Part shown: one piece after another, positions 1-6,482 of the stretch
Layout: every line of letters starts with the position of its first letter
Position numbering within the stretch: position 1 is the stretch's first letter
The notes under the pieces: generated by a model
Databases searched by the model: none
What the model saw: only the letters and a program-made list of their open reading frames with translations
Told to the model about the DNA's origin: nothing
Program-made: the position numbers and the translations under genes
NCBI GenBank assembly: GCA_938003575.1
Contig: CALKYG010000175.1
Location: 1-11,913, forward strand
Origin: an uncultured Alphaproteobacteria bacterium
GTDB lineage: Bacteria; Pseudomonadota; Alphaproteobacteria; Caulobacterales; Parvularculaceae
Reading direction: 5' to 3'
DNA: 11,913 nt

Positions 1-114
1 CTGATAGCGGCTTCCGGGCGGACCGGCAAAGGCTTTGGCGGCCCCTCGCACGGCTTTGACGAGTTTAATCGCCGGCCGCCCGCGCAGGTTGAGTGGTTGT
101 TAACAGGCGGTTAG
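1..114 (+). CDS. Possible C-terminal end of an unidentified protein (partial)
   Basis: Frame 1 is open from the window edge to a TAG at 112-114 and encodes 37 residues ending in EWLLTGG. I do not recognise the family. The other two plus frames either have stops at the very start or stop by about base 57. Third codon positions are mostly G or C, as in the genuine genes here. The TAG overlaps the TAA of the convergent ybgC (111-113), a common tail-to-tail arrangement. The fragment is short, so a chance open frame is quite possible. The opposite strand has no ATG in these 110 bases that could start a gene after ybgC. Confidence 0.3.
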   Translation: MIAASGRTGKGFGGPSHGFDEFNRRPPAQVEWLLTGG

Positions 115-521
115 CGTGGTCCTGATCCGAGAATAGCGACGATCTCCGCCGGCAGTCGCCGCGGTCGGCCCTCGAGATTCATGCAGGCGGCCTCTACATC
201 GGCCCTTGCGATCACTTCGCCGTCGCGGCGTAATTCCTGATCGAGCGCCATGCGTGCGCCCTTGATCTCGACGAAGCGCGTCGAAACGTCGAGCAGATCG
301 TCAATCTTCGCCGGGATGATCCATTCCGTCGTCATCTTCCTGACCGCAAACGCCAACGGCTCGGGGCGTGCCAGAAGTTCCGTATGCGAAACCCCGCACG
401 CCCGCAGCGCCTCGGTGCGTCCGCGTTCAAAAAAATGCAGGTAGCGCGCGTGATAGACGACCCCCGAGAAATCGGTGTCTTCATAATAAACGCGGACTGT
501 AAGCCGAAATTCCTTATCCAT
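111..521 (-). CDS. ybgC: YbgC-family acyl-CoA thioesterase (4HBT hotdog fold)
   Basis: This is a 136-residue protein, the usual length of the YbgC/4-hydroxybenzoyl-CoA thioesterase family, which hydrolyses acyl-CoA thioesters in the cytoplasm. The family signature lies near the N-terminus: YYEDTDFSGVVYHARYL at residues 12-28. Asp17 aligns with the catalytic aspartate of 4-hydroxybenzoyl-CoA thioesterase. The signature continues with HFFERGRTEALR (29-40), and the rest is the remaining hotdog sheet. I chose ATG at 521 because homology begins there; a GTG one codon upstream is also possible, and neither has a strong Shine-Dalgarno. The frame stays open upstream to 1148, but that part is antisense to the stress-protein gene. 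In many proteobacteria ybgC opens the tol-pal operon. Here no tolQ start is visible in the 110 bases downstream, and the neighbour is a stress-protein gene 49 bp upstream, so Tol-Pal linkage is not shown. Confidence 0.92.
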   Translation of the reverse strand: MDKEFRLTVRVYYEDTDFSGVVYHARYLHFFERGRTEALRACGVSHTELLARPEPLAFAVRKMTTEWIIPAKIDDLLDVSTRFVEIKGARMALDQELRRDGEVIARADVEAACMNLEGRPRRLPAEIVAILGSGPR

Positions 522-570
522 CACGGCGCATAAGGCCCGATTCCGCGAGAAGGGTCCACGGCGGCGGACG

Positions 571-1443
571 CTAATGCGCGAGGAACAGTGGAAACTCCGA
601 TTGCTTAAGGAGTTTGCGCGTGAAGCCCCCGAGTACGAGTTCGCGCCAGCGGGAATGCGAATAGGCTCCCATGACGATAAGATCGGCTTTCCACTCACGC
701 GCCGCCTCAAGCAGGTCGTCTTCGTTCGCACCCCCGGCGCCAGGCGTACGGCGTTTTGCCTCTGCCTTGACGCCGTGCAGGCGAAGGAGCTCGGCCGCTT
801 TCTCCGGCCCTTCAAGATCAGAGGCAATGTTTCCAATCGACAGCGCGAGGGCGGCGTCCGTTTCCTCAAAGAGCGGCATCGCCGACGACAATGCGCGCGC
901 AGCCTCGCGGCCGCCGTTCCAGGCGACGAGGATTCGTCGAGGCGTTCGCTCAAACGTTCCGACGGGCGCGATAATGACCGGACGGCCGGACTGGAAGATC
1001 GCCTCTTCAATGAGATTGGCGTCGGGGTAACCGAGGTCGCCCGGGCCGCGTCCGAAGACGACGATGTCGGATACGCGCGCCGCCGAGGAAAGATCAAAAG
1101 GAAGTATGCCCTGTTGGTCGCGCCAGGACGCTGTTGCGCCCGCATCATCGCGATGGGTCGAAGACGAGACGACGGCGACGCCCTCAGCCTTCATTACGCG
1201 GTCGAATATCTCCTTCAGCTTTGCCGCTTCCGCTTCGAGCGCTTCTTTTAGTTCCGCAAGATGCTCGTCAACGAAGATCACGCCGACGGGATAGTAGCCG
1301 CCGGCGGGAACGTTCGGGCGTTGTCGAATATGGAGCGCGTCAATATGCGCCTTGTGGCGGCGTGCGATCGCGATCGCAGTCTTCAAAGCCGTTTCCGCCG
1401 TATCGGCATTCTGCAACGGCGCAAAGATCTTTTTAACTGACAT
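571..1443 (-). CDS. Universal stress protein with two UspA domains
   Basis: The 290-residue cytoplasmic protein has two tandem Usp domains, about residues 3-162 and 168-290. The second domain is the better conserved: RRILVAWNGGREAARAL (169-185) is the nucleotide-binding beta1-alpha1 start, and LIVMGAYSHSRWRELVLGGF (255-274) matches the ATP-binding pattern G-x2-G-x9-G, with Ser in place of the second Gly. The first domain lacks a clear copy of that pattern (VFGRGPGDLGYPDANL, 129-144), so ATP binding may be limited to the C-terminal half. Such proteins support survival under starvation, oxygen limitation or other stress; the ligand cannot be read from sequence. ATG at 1443 is chosen because AGGGAG (opposite 1452-1457) lies 8 nt upstream. 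The longer open frame to 1518 would run through the putative promoter. It is probably co-transcribed with ybgC, 49 bp downstream. Confidence 0.93.
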   Translation of the reverse strand: MSVKKIFAPLQNADTAETALKTAIAIARRHKAHIDALHIRQRPNVPAGGYYPVGVIFVDEHLAELKEALEAEAAKLKEIFDRVMKAEGVAVVSSSTHRDDAGATASWRDQQGILPFDLSSAARVSDIVVFGRGPGDLGYPDANLIEEAIFQSGRPVIIAPVGTFERTPRRILVAWNGGREAARALSSAMPLFEETDAALALSIGNIASDLEGPEKAAELLRLHGVKAEAKRRTPGAGGANEDDLLEAAREWKADLIVMGAYSHSRWRELVLGGFTRKLLKQSEFPLFLAH

Positions 1444-1477
1444 GACGCTTTCTCCCTGTTTGCAAAGCGGCGCACGC

Positions 1478-1483
1478 AGTATG
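1478..1483 (-). promoter_or_regulatory. Putative -10 element of the universal stress protein gene
   Basis: The minus strand reads CATACT here, four of six matches to TATAAT. A start site about 7 nt downstream would lie near 1471 and give a leader of about 28 nt carrying the AGGGAG ribosome site. No good -35 hexamer lies upstream; the FNR/FixK-like dyad sits in its place, as is usual for activator-dependent promoters. Inferred from sequence only. Confidence 0.4.
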
Positions 1484-1504
1484 GCGTCGCGAGCCTGCAG
1501 CAAT

Positions 1505-1518
1505 TTGACGAAGGTCAA
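1505..1518. promoter_or_regulatory. FNR/FixK-type binding site upstream of the stress-protein gene
   Basis: TTGAC-GAAG-GTCAA is a perfect 5+5 bp dyad with a 4-nt spacer. It matches the Crp/Fnr-family layout TTGAT-N4-ATCAA and the looser FixK form TTG-N8-CAA. Its centre (1511.5) lies about 68 bp upstream of the stress-protein ATG and about 41 bp upstream of the start site implied by CATACT at 1478-1483. That is the class II activator position. The dyad also lies about 105 bp upstream of the divergent membrane-protein gene, so an effect there cannot be excluded. Confidence 0.55.
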
Positions 1519-1570
1519 GCGAAAGGCGAAGATTTGGCTTGGCCGAACGCCGCACCACCGCCGCGGCGCG

Positions 1571-1600
1571 TTGACAGTCTACACCGCCCGGGTCGCGATA
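1571..1600 (+). promoter_or_regulatory. Weak candidate promoter for the UPF0104 membrane protein
   Basis: A perfect -35 hexamer TTGACA lies at 1571-1576. The best spaced -10 candidates around 1595-1601 (GCGATA, CGATAG) match TATAAT poorly. If used, transcription would begin only a few bases before ATG 1616, giving an almost leaderless message. That agrees with the lack of a clear Shine-Dalgarno at that start. Confidence 0.25.
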
Positions 1601-1615
1601 GCGAGTTGAACGGAC

Positions 1616-2632
1616 ATGCAAGATGCGGCGAGCGAGCCGACTGAAGGACGCACATCGGCGCAGGGCAGCCTGCGCGCCAAGCGGCCTCGACTTGCCGGCC
1701 TCATCATTGGCGCTGTCGCGTTTCTCGGCCTTGTCGCGCTTGTCCTGCATATCGGCGACATAGGCGCGTTCGCTGACGCAATCCTAAGAACCGACCCGGG
1801 CTGGCTTTTGCTCGCGATCCTGGCGCAAGCGCTCGCATTTCTTGCGCAGGCGATCGTCTGGGGCCTTGTGCTCTCGCGGCGCAGGAGCCCGATCGCGACA
1901 ACCGATTTGTTTGTCCTGAGCATCGGAAAGCTGTTCGCCGACCAGGCGATTCCGTCAGCCGGCGTTTCCGGCGCCGTATTCTTCATCCACGCCCTGATCC
2001 GGCGCGGCGTCGCGGCCGCGGACGCGTTCGCGGCCTTCGTTTTCGGAGCGACATCGTTCATCCTGACATTCGTCGCATTCGCCGCGGGTTCGCTTGTCTT
2101 CCTCGCGTTCAGCGGCGGATCGCTGGAGGAATTCTCAGCCGATCTTTCCGATATCCATTTTGTCGCCATCGCCCTCGTCCTCCTTACTCTGGTCATAGGC
2201 GCCTTCGTCATAGCGACGCAAAACAGGATCGGGGGCAGCCACTCCCCCTTGGTTCGAATTCGAGACACCGTCACGAAGGCAGCCGCTGTCATCCGAAAAG
2301 AGCGCGGGCTCTTCCTGACCTGCATCGCGCTGCAGGCGATTCAGCGCTTCCTCGATGGTGCAACATTATGGATTGCATTTGAGGCGCAGGGCGGGGGCGT
2401 TACTTTCGCAACGACCGTCATCGCGGTCAGTCTCGGCTCGCTCGCTGCAACCGTCGCGCCGACCCCGATGGGCCTTGGGTCCTTCGAGGCGGGATTGCTC
2501 GCCGCACTGGCGTCGCTTGGGCACGGCGTTGAAACCTCCTTCGCCGCCGGCCTTATCTATCGCGGGTTATCGCTCGGCCTCCCATTGGCGCTGGGATTTA
2601 TCGTCGTGCAGCGCGAACTCTTGCGGAAATGA
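1616..2632 (+). CDS. Polytopic membrane protein of the LPG synthase TM / UPF0104 family
   Basis: The 338-residue protein has a short hydrophilic N-terminus (1-25, RAKRPR just before the first helix) and roughly seven to nine hydrophobic segments, near 27-45, 62-84, 95-125, 136-165, 181-201, 233-253, 263-282 and 305-332. The segment APTPMGLGSFEAGLLAALAS (281-300) resembles the conserved P-x-P-x-G-L-G-x-x-E region of the family (lysylphosphatidylglycerol synthase TM domain, YbhN/AglD-like), whose members are linked to lipid flipping or glycolipid transfer. There is no C-terminal aminoacyl-transferase domain, so this is not a full MprF. Its substrate is unknown. Start 1616 is the first ATG; the ribosome site is weak. 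The crotonase gene follows on the same strand after 66 bp. Confidence 0.82.
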   Translation: MQDAASEPTEGRTSAQGSLRAKRPRLAGLIIGAVAFLGLVALVLHIGDIGAFADAILRTDPGWLLLAILAQALAFLAQAIVWGLVLSRRRSPIATTDLFVLSIGKLFADQAIPSAGVSGAVFFIHALIRRGVAAADAFAAFVFGATSFILTFVAFAAGSLVFLAFSGGSLEEFSADLSDIHFVAIALVLLTLVIGAFVIATQNRIGGSHSPLVRIRDTVTKAAAVIRKERGLFLTCIALQAIQRFLDGATLWIAFEAQGGGVTFATTVIAVSLGSLAATVAPTPMGLGSFEAGLLAALASLGHGVETSFAAGLIYRGLSLGLPLALGFIVVQRELLRK

Positions 2633-2698
2633 TTTTCGCTGCGTGGAACGGGCTGCTAGAAATGAAAGCTGCGGGGTTGATAAAAAGGAGGCTTCGCC

Positions 2699-3487
2699 AT
2701 GGCTGACGACGGCGATTGCGGGGAGGCCGTTCTGCTGAGGCGAAACGACGGCGGACTTGTCACACTGCAGCTCAACCGGCCGCGCCAATTCAATGCCCTG
2801 TCGGAGGCATTGCTCGCAGCATTGAAAGGCGCGCTTGACGACATTGCCTCCGACGACAGTGTGCGTTGCATCATCATTTCCGGCGCTGGAAAGGCGTTCT
2901 GCGCCGGTCATGACCTGAAAGAGATGCGCGCCGACCCCAGCCATTCCTATTACCGCAAACTGTTTGCGCAATGCTCAGAGGTGATGATGGCGATCGTGAA
3001 GGCGCCGGTTCCGGTCATCGCTCGCGTGCATGGCGTCGCAACCGCAGCGGGATGCCAGCTAGTCGCCGCCTGCGATCTTGCGATAGCGGCGGAGACGACG
3101 CGGTTCGCGGTTTCCGGCGTCAATCTGGGGCTCTTTTGTTCGACGCCTGCGGTCGCTCTGTCGCGCAATGTTTCCGCAAAACGCGCTTTCGACATGTTAG
3201 TCACCGGGCGTTTCATCGACGCGATGACAGCAAGGGACTGGGGATTGATCAATGAGACGGCGGCGGAAGCGATGCTTGACGCCGCCGTCGCCGAAAAGGC
3301 CGCGCAGATCATGTCAAAAAGTCCTGCCGCCATCCGTTACGGCAAGGCGATGTTCGCGCGCCAGCGCCAGATGCCGCTTGCCGAGGCTTACGCCTACGCC
3401 GGCGAAATCATGGCGCGCAACATGATGGAGGAAGATACCTGCGCCGGCATCGACGCGTTTGTTAACAGGCGCCCACCCGAACGGTGA
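2699..3487 (+). CDS. Enoyl-CoA hydratase/isomerase family protein, ECHDC3-like, lacking catalytic Glu
   Basis: This 262-residue crotonase-fold protein has the CoA-binding and oxyanion-hole motifs LNRPRQFNAL (25-34) and AFCAGHDLKEM (66-76). The central region HGVATAAGCQLVAACDLAIA (111-130) and FAVSGVNLGLFCSTPAVAL (136-154) closely resembles mitochondrial ECHDC3. In classical crotonases GGGCE and PEI supply two catalytic glutamates (E144 and E164 in the rat enzyme). Here the aligned residues are Gln120 and Gly140, so ordinary hydratase chemistry is unlikely. Thioester hydrolysis, isomerisation or a binding role are alternatives; the true substrate is unknown. The start is secure: AAGGAGG at 2685-2691 is 7 nt upstream of ATG, the strongest ribosome site in the window. 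It follows the UPF0104 gene by 66 bp and may share its transcript. Confidence 0.9.
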   Translation: MADDGDCGEAVLLRRNDGGLVTLQLNRPRQFNALSEALLAALKGALDDIASDDSVRCIIISGAGKAFCAGHDLKEMRADPSHSYYRKLFAQCSEVMMAIVKAPVPVIARVHGVATAAGCQLVAACDLAIAAETTRFAVSGVNLGLFCSTPAVALSRNVSAKRAFDMLVTGRFIDAMTARDWGLINETAAEAMLDAAVAEKAAQIMSKSPAAIRYGKAMFARQRQMPLAEAYAYAGEIMARNMMEEDTCAGIDAFVNRRPPER

Positions 3488-3651
3488 TTAGTCGCCCGGT
3501 CGCAAAATGTCTGAAGAAGACGGCTTGATCTTGCAAACGAAGTCTCACTTTTCCCAGCTTCCAGGCGGGTCGGGCATTTTCACTTGGACGAAAGGGAGGC
3601 CCGAGTTTGACGTGCAAGTCGCCCCTGAGCCCTTTTCCTCCGCTCAAATCC

Positions 3652-3680
3652 TTGACTAGGCATTTGCAGTCCATTATGTA
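3652..3680 (+). promoter_or_regulatory. Candidate promoter of the TetR gene
   Basis: TTGACT (3652-3657, five of six matches to TTGACA) is followed after 17 bp by TATGTA (3675-3680), which shares only the TAT start of TATAAT. The -10 region runs into the 24-bp palindrome at 3676-3699, so a repressor bound there would block it. Placement is inferred. Confidence 0.45.
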
Positions 3681-3699
3681 TGTGAGTACTCACTTACAT
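3676..3699. promoter_or_regulatory. TetR-type operator: 24-bp near-perfect palindrome
   Basis: The 12-bp core GTGAGTACTCAC (3682-3693) is a perfect palindrome. The flanks ATGTAT and TTACAT extend the dyad to 24 bp with 11 of 12 base pairs matched; the only mismatch is T3681/T3694. Length and symmetry suit a TetR-family operator. It lies between the putative -35 and the start codon of the TetR gene, so autoregulation of this gene and those downstream is the simplest reading. Confidence 0.7.
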
Positions 3700-3709
3700 G
3701 AGGCAAGGC

Positions 3710-4315
3710 ATGGCGACGAGGCGTAACTCATTGGTCGGCTGGAACAGCGAACCGGTCGGCGCCAAGGCGCGGATCGAGCAGGCTGCGCTCTCACTATTCG
3801 TCGAAAAAGGCGTCGACGCTTCGACAACACGCGAAATCGCACAAAGGGCGGGCGTCTCGGAAGGAGCGATTTACCGCCACTTCGATTCAAAAGACCAACT
3901 CGCCTCCACAATGTTCCTAGCGGTGCACACGCGCCTTGCGACGCTGATCCGTGAAGCTGCGCGCGAGAAGCGGTCAATTGCGGAACAGGCTAGCGCCGTC
4001 ATCGACGCCTATTGTGCGACGGCAGACGCGGATTTCCCGCTGTTCACCTTCCACCTGCTTTACACGCATCGTTTCCTCCCGACGCCGGAGGGCGTAGATA
4101 ATCCGGTCGATGCAGTCGAGGACATGATCAGCGTGGCGATGAAACGGCGCGAGATCGCACGCGGCGACCCGGCGTTCATCGCGGGACTTGCGCTTGGCCT
4201 GGTCCTGCAAACGGCGCTGCAGATCCATTACGGACGGCTTGACGGCCCGCTGTCTCAATATGCGGACAAGCTCGTCAACGCGGCGCTCGCCGTGATGAAA
4301 ACGCATACCCGCTGA
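3710..4315 (+). CDS. TetR/AcrR-family transcriptional regulator
   Basis: The 201-residue protein has the TetR N-terminal DNA-binding domain: ARIEQAALSLFVEKGVDAST (20-39), then the helix-turn-helix TREIAQRAGVSEGAIYRHF (40-58) and SKDQL (60-64). The rest is an all-helical ligand and dimerisation domain that cannot be assigned to a ligand by eye; given the neighbours, an acyl-CoA, fatty acid or lysolipid is a guess. I prefer ATG 3710 over ATG 3698: GAGG at 3700-3703 is correctly spaced for it, while 3698 lies inside the palindrome and has no ribosome site. The acyltransferase gene starts 11 bp after the stop, so regulator and lipid genes probably form one unit controlled through the operator at 3676-3699. 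Confidence 0.92.
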   Translation: MATRRNSLVGWNSEPVGAKARIEQAALSLFVEKGVDASTTREIAQRAGVSEGAIYRHFDSKDQLASTMFLAVHTRLATLIREAAREKRSIAEQASAVIDAYCATADADFPLFTFHLLYTHRFLPTPEGVDNPVDAVEDMISVAMKRREIARGDPAFIAGLALGLVLQTALQIHYGRLDGPLSQYADKLVNAALAVMKTHTR

Positions 4316-4326
4316 GGAAAATCGCC

Positions 4327-5121
4327 ATGCGCAATATTCTCTTCCAGATCGCTTACTGGACAACCTCGATTTTCTTCGCCGTGACGGCGGCGCCGCTGAT
4401 TCTCATCCCGAGCCGCAAGCCGGTCATGCTGTGGATATTCGCTTACACCCGCGCGATGCAGTTCTGGATGCGCTGGATCGGCGGCGTCAGGGTGAAAGTC
4501 ATCGGCAAGGAACGCCTGCCCGAAGGGCCGTGCATCATCGCCGCGAAACACCAAAGCTGGGGCGACGGCATCGTGATGTTTTCACAATTTTACGATCTTG
4601 CCTTCGTCACCGGGGACCACCTCGAAAAATTTCCACTGCTCGGCGGCATATTGAAGAAAATGGGCGCGATCGTCGTCGACAACTGCGGCGGCGCCTATTC
4701 TCGCGCGCGCCTGGTAGACGACGAACTGAAGAAAGCCCAAGAGCAAGGACGGCGCATCCTGATTTATCCGGAAGGCCATCTCGCTCCGGTCGGCGAACGC
4801 TTCCGCTACAAGAAGGGCGTTTACCACATGTACTCTGCCTATGGATGTCCCGTCGTTCCGGTCGCGACCAATCTGGGGCGGCGCTGGCCGCAGCAGCAAT
4901 GGCGTCTCCTTCCGGGTGAGGCGGTGATCGAATTTCTCGATCCGATCCCGCCGGGGATCGAAAAGGACGCCTTCATGGCGCGACTTGAAGAAACGGTCGA
5001 ACGGCGTTCCTTAGAACTTATTGGACTGGAAGCGCCGGATGTGCTTCATCCCCCGCTTCCGGACCCGAGACCCGATCGCCGCGACGGAGGAAAAAGACGC
5101 GATATGGCGGGAGCGCGCTGA
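4327..5121 (+). CDS. PlsC-like 1-acyl-glycerophosphate / lysophospholipid acyltransferase
   Basis: The 264-residue protein has an N-terminal hydrophobic anchor (about 8-28) and an LPLAT domain. The catalytic HX4D motif is His75-QSWG-Asp80. Motif III is YPEGH (147-151), and motif IV is CPVVPVA (174-180). The family transfers an acyl chain to a lysophospholipid at the inner face of the inner membrane. In standard PlsC motif III reads FPEGTRS, whose Arg helps bind the acceptor phosphate; here Leu152 takes that place (YPEGHLA), so the acceptor may not be lysophosphatidic acid. The C-terminus (240-264) is a charged, Pro- and Arg-rich tail. The ribosome site TGAGGA overlaps the TetR stop codon, indicating coupled translation, and the LplT-like gene starts two bases after the stop. 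Confidence 0.88.
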   Translation: MRNILFQIAYWTTSIFFAVTAAPLILIPSRKPVMLWIFAYTRAMQFWMRWIGGVRVKVIGKERLPEGPCIIAAKHQSWGDGIVMFSQFYDLAFVTGDHLEKFPLLGGILKKMGAIVVDNCGGAYSRARLVDDELKKAQEQGRRILIYPEGHLAPVGERFRYKKGVYHMYSAYGCPVVPVATNLGRRWPQQQWRLLPGEAVIEFLDPIPPGIEKDAFMARLEETVERRSLELIGLEAPDVLHPPLPDPRPDRRDGGKRRDMAGAR

Positions 5122-5123
5122 TC

Positions 5124-6455
5124 TTGAAGAGCCAACCGCCGCCGCTATTCCTGCAGCGTCGCTTCTGGCCGATGTGGGTGGCGCTTTCCTTCGGCACTTT
5201 TTCAGACAATGTGCTGCGCCAGTCGCTGCTGATAGGCGTCCCTTACGGCGTCATCGACGCGCCGAGTTTCGGCAAGCCCGACAATGCGATGCCGTTTATC
5301 GGAGCGCTCCTTCCTTTCGCAATCATGGTGTTTTCACCCCTATCGGGACAGCTCGCCGACAAATACGAAACTTCGATGATGTTCCGCCGGACAAAATTCG
5401 TCGAAGTCATGCTGATGATCGTCGCCGCGGCCGCATTCATGAGCGGCGCCGGCATCCTTGCGATTGCGATGCTGTTTGCAATGGGAACCCAGTCTGCATT
5501 TTTCTCACCCGTCCGGACAAGCGCGATGCCGAAATACCTTGCTATCGATGAACTCGTGCGGGGCAACGGCTTATGCAACGCCGGGCTCTATTCTTTCATC
5601 CTCATCGGCTACATGGTTGGCGGATCGCTGATCGTGCGCCATGACGGGAGGATGCTGGTCGGCTCGATCCTCGTCATGGCTTCGACGATCGGCTGGCTCG
5701 CCTCGCTTCGGACGCTGCGCGCGGCGGCGAATGATCCAGACCTCAGGATCGATTTCAACTGGTTCGCGCAGGTCGGCCGGATGTTCCGTTTCGTTCAATC
5801 CTCTCGCGGCGTCGCGCCGCCTCTGCTCGGCGTCGCAGTTTTTTTCTTGTTGTCGACAGCCGTCACGGTCATCACGCCGCTCTATGCGCGAGACACGCTG
5901 AACGCAGACGCGTTGGTCGCGACCGTGCTGAACGGCCTATTCGCGATCGGCGCGGGCCTTGGCGCAATCTTTGCCGCAGGACTCGCCAAGGGACGGTCCG
6001 GCCTCGGTTATTCCGCGGCGTCGGTTTTCGGCGCCGGCGTTTTTTCGATCCTGATCGCGGCGCTTTCGCCGATGGTCGCGGCGCCGACGGGCGATGTCTT
6101 GACCAGCCGCGAATTGTTCCTGACGGCACCGGGCCTGATGCTCGTTCTCCTTTTCATCGCCACCTCAGCGTTAATGGGCGTTTATATTGCACCATTGCAG
6201 GCGGCGGTGCAGCGGCGCGCACCGGCGCAGGTCCGGGCCCGCATCATGGCGGCTGGCGTTTTCGCAAACGCACTTTTCGCCATGCCGGGCTCGCTTGCAA
6301 CGCTTGCTATTACTAACGGCGACGCCGATCCCGCGGTCGCCTTTTACGGAGTCGCCGTCACAATGCTGGCGATTGCGGCGCTGATGTTGCATAGACGACG
6401 GACGCTTCCCGAAGGTCTTTACGACGAAATGCTCCAAAAACCGGCGGCGGAGTGA
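5124..6455 (+). CDS. MFS transporter resembling LplT / the MFS domain of acyltransferase fusions
   Basis: The 443-residue protein has about twelve hydrophobic segments. The N-terminus RRFWPMWVALSFGTFSDNVL (12-31) matches the LplT pattern, including the usual N-D-N (here S-D-N, 27-29). GQLADKY (75-81) is the MFS loop 2-3 motif. FFSPVRTSAMPKYL (126-139) and GVYIAPLQAAVQRRAPAQVR (352-371) are also typical. LplT flips lysophospholipids inward across the inner membrane for re-acylation; in several bacteria this domain is fused to a PlsC domain. Pairing with the acyltransferase upstream supports that role, though specificity is not proven. The start is TTG at 5124, two bases after the acyltransferase TGA, with GGGAG at 5109-5113; no in-frame ATG lies near the N-terminus until 5172, inside conserved sequence. 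Confidence 0.83.
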   Translation: MKSQPPPLFLQRRFWPMWVALSFGTFSDNVLRQSLLIGVPYGVIDAPSFGKPDNAMPFIGALLPFAIMVFSPLSGQLADKYETSMMFRRTKFVEVMLMIVAAAAFMSGAGILAIAMLFAMGTQSAFFSPVRTSAMPKYLAIDELVRGNGLCNAGLYSFILIGYMVGGSLIVRHDGRMLVGSILVMASTIGWLASLRTLRAAANDPDLRIDFNWFAQVGRMFRFVQSSRGVAPPLLGVAVFFLLSTAVTVITPLYARDTLNADALVATVLNGLFAIGAGLGAIFAAGLAKGRSGLGYSAASVFGAGVFSILIAALSPMVAAPTGDVLTSRELFLTAPGLMLVLLFIATSALMGVYIAPLQAAVQRRAPAQVRARIMAAGVFANALFAMPGSLATLAITNGDADPAVAFYGVAVTMLAIAALMLHRRRTLPEGLYDEMLQKPAAE

Positions 6456-6482
6456 ACCGGACAGGCTTTTTCCATACGGACG

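Noticed and set aside
522..1148. N-terminal extension of the ybgC frame up to 1148
   Set aside because: The extra residues are low-complexity Arg/Ser-rich sequence antisense to the stress-protein gene. Homology begins only at Met 521.
574..1251. Plus-strand open frame of 225 codons opposite the universal stress protein gene
   Set aside because: It is antisense to a clearly conserved gene, Arg-rich and without recognisable motifs. Long antisense frames are expected in GC-rich DNA.
1579..2325. Minus-strand frame of 248 codons opposite the UPF0104 gene
   Set aside because: Its Ala/Thr/Arg-rich composition is typical of the antisense of a hydrophobic protein. No motif and no ribosome site.
2640..2660. 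Possible sigma-54 promoter before the crotonase gene (TGGAAC followed by TGCT)
   Set aside because: The distance between the GG and GC doublets is 8 bp rather than the required 10, and the flanks do not match.
3462..3674. Minus-strand 70-codon frame in the gap before the TetR gene
   Set aside because: It overlaps the crotonase end and the TetR promoter region and has no recognisable motif or ribosome site.
5021..5551. Plus-strand frame overlapping the acyltransferase end and the LplT-like gene start
   Set aside because: A shifted frame of two real genes. Its Arg-rich sequence has no conserved motif.
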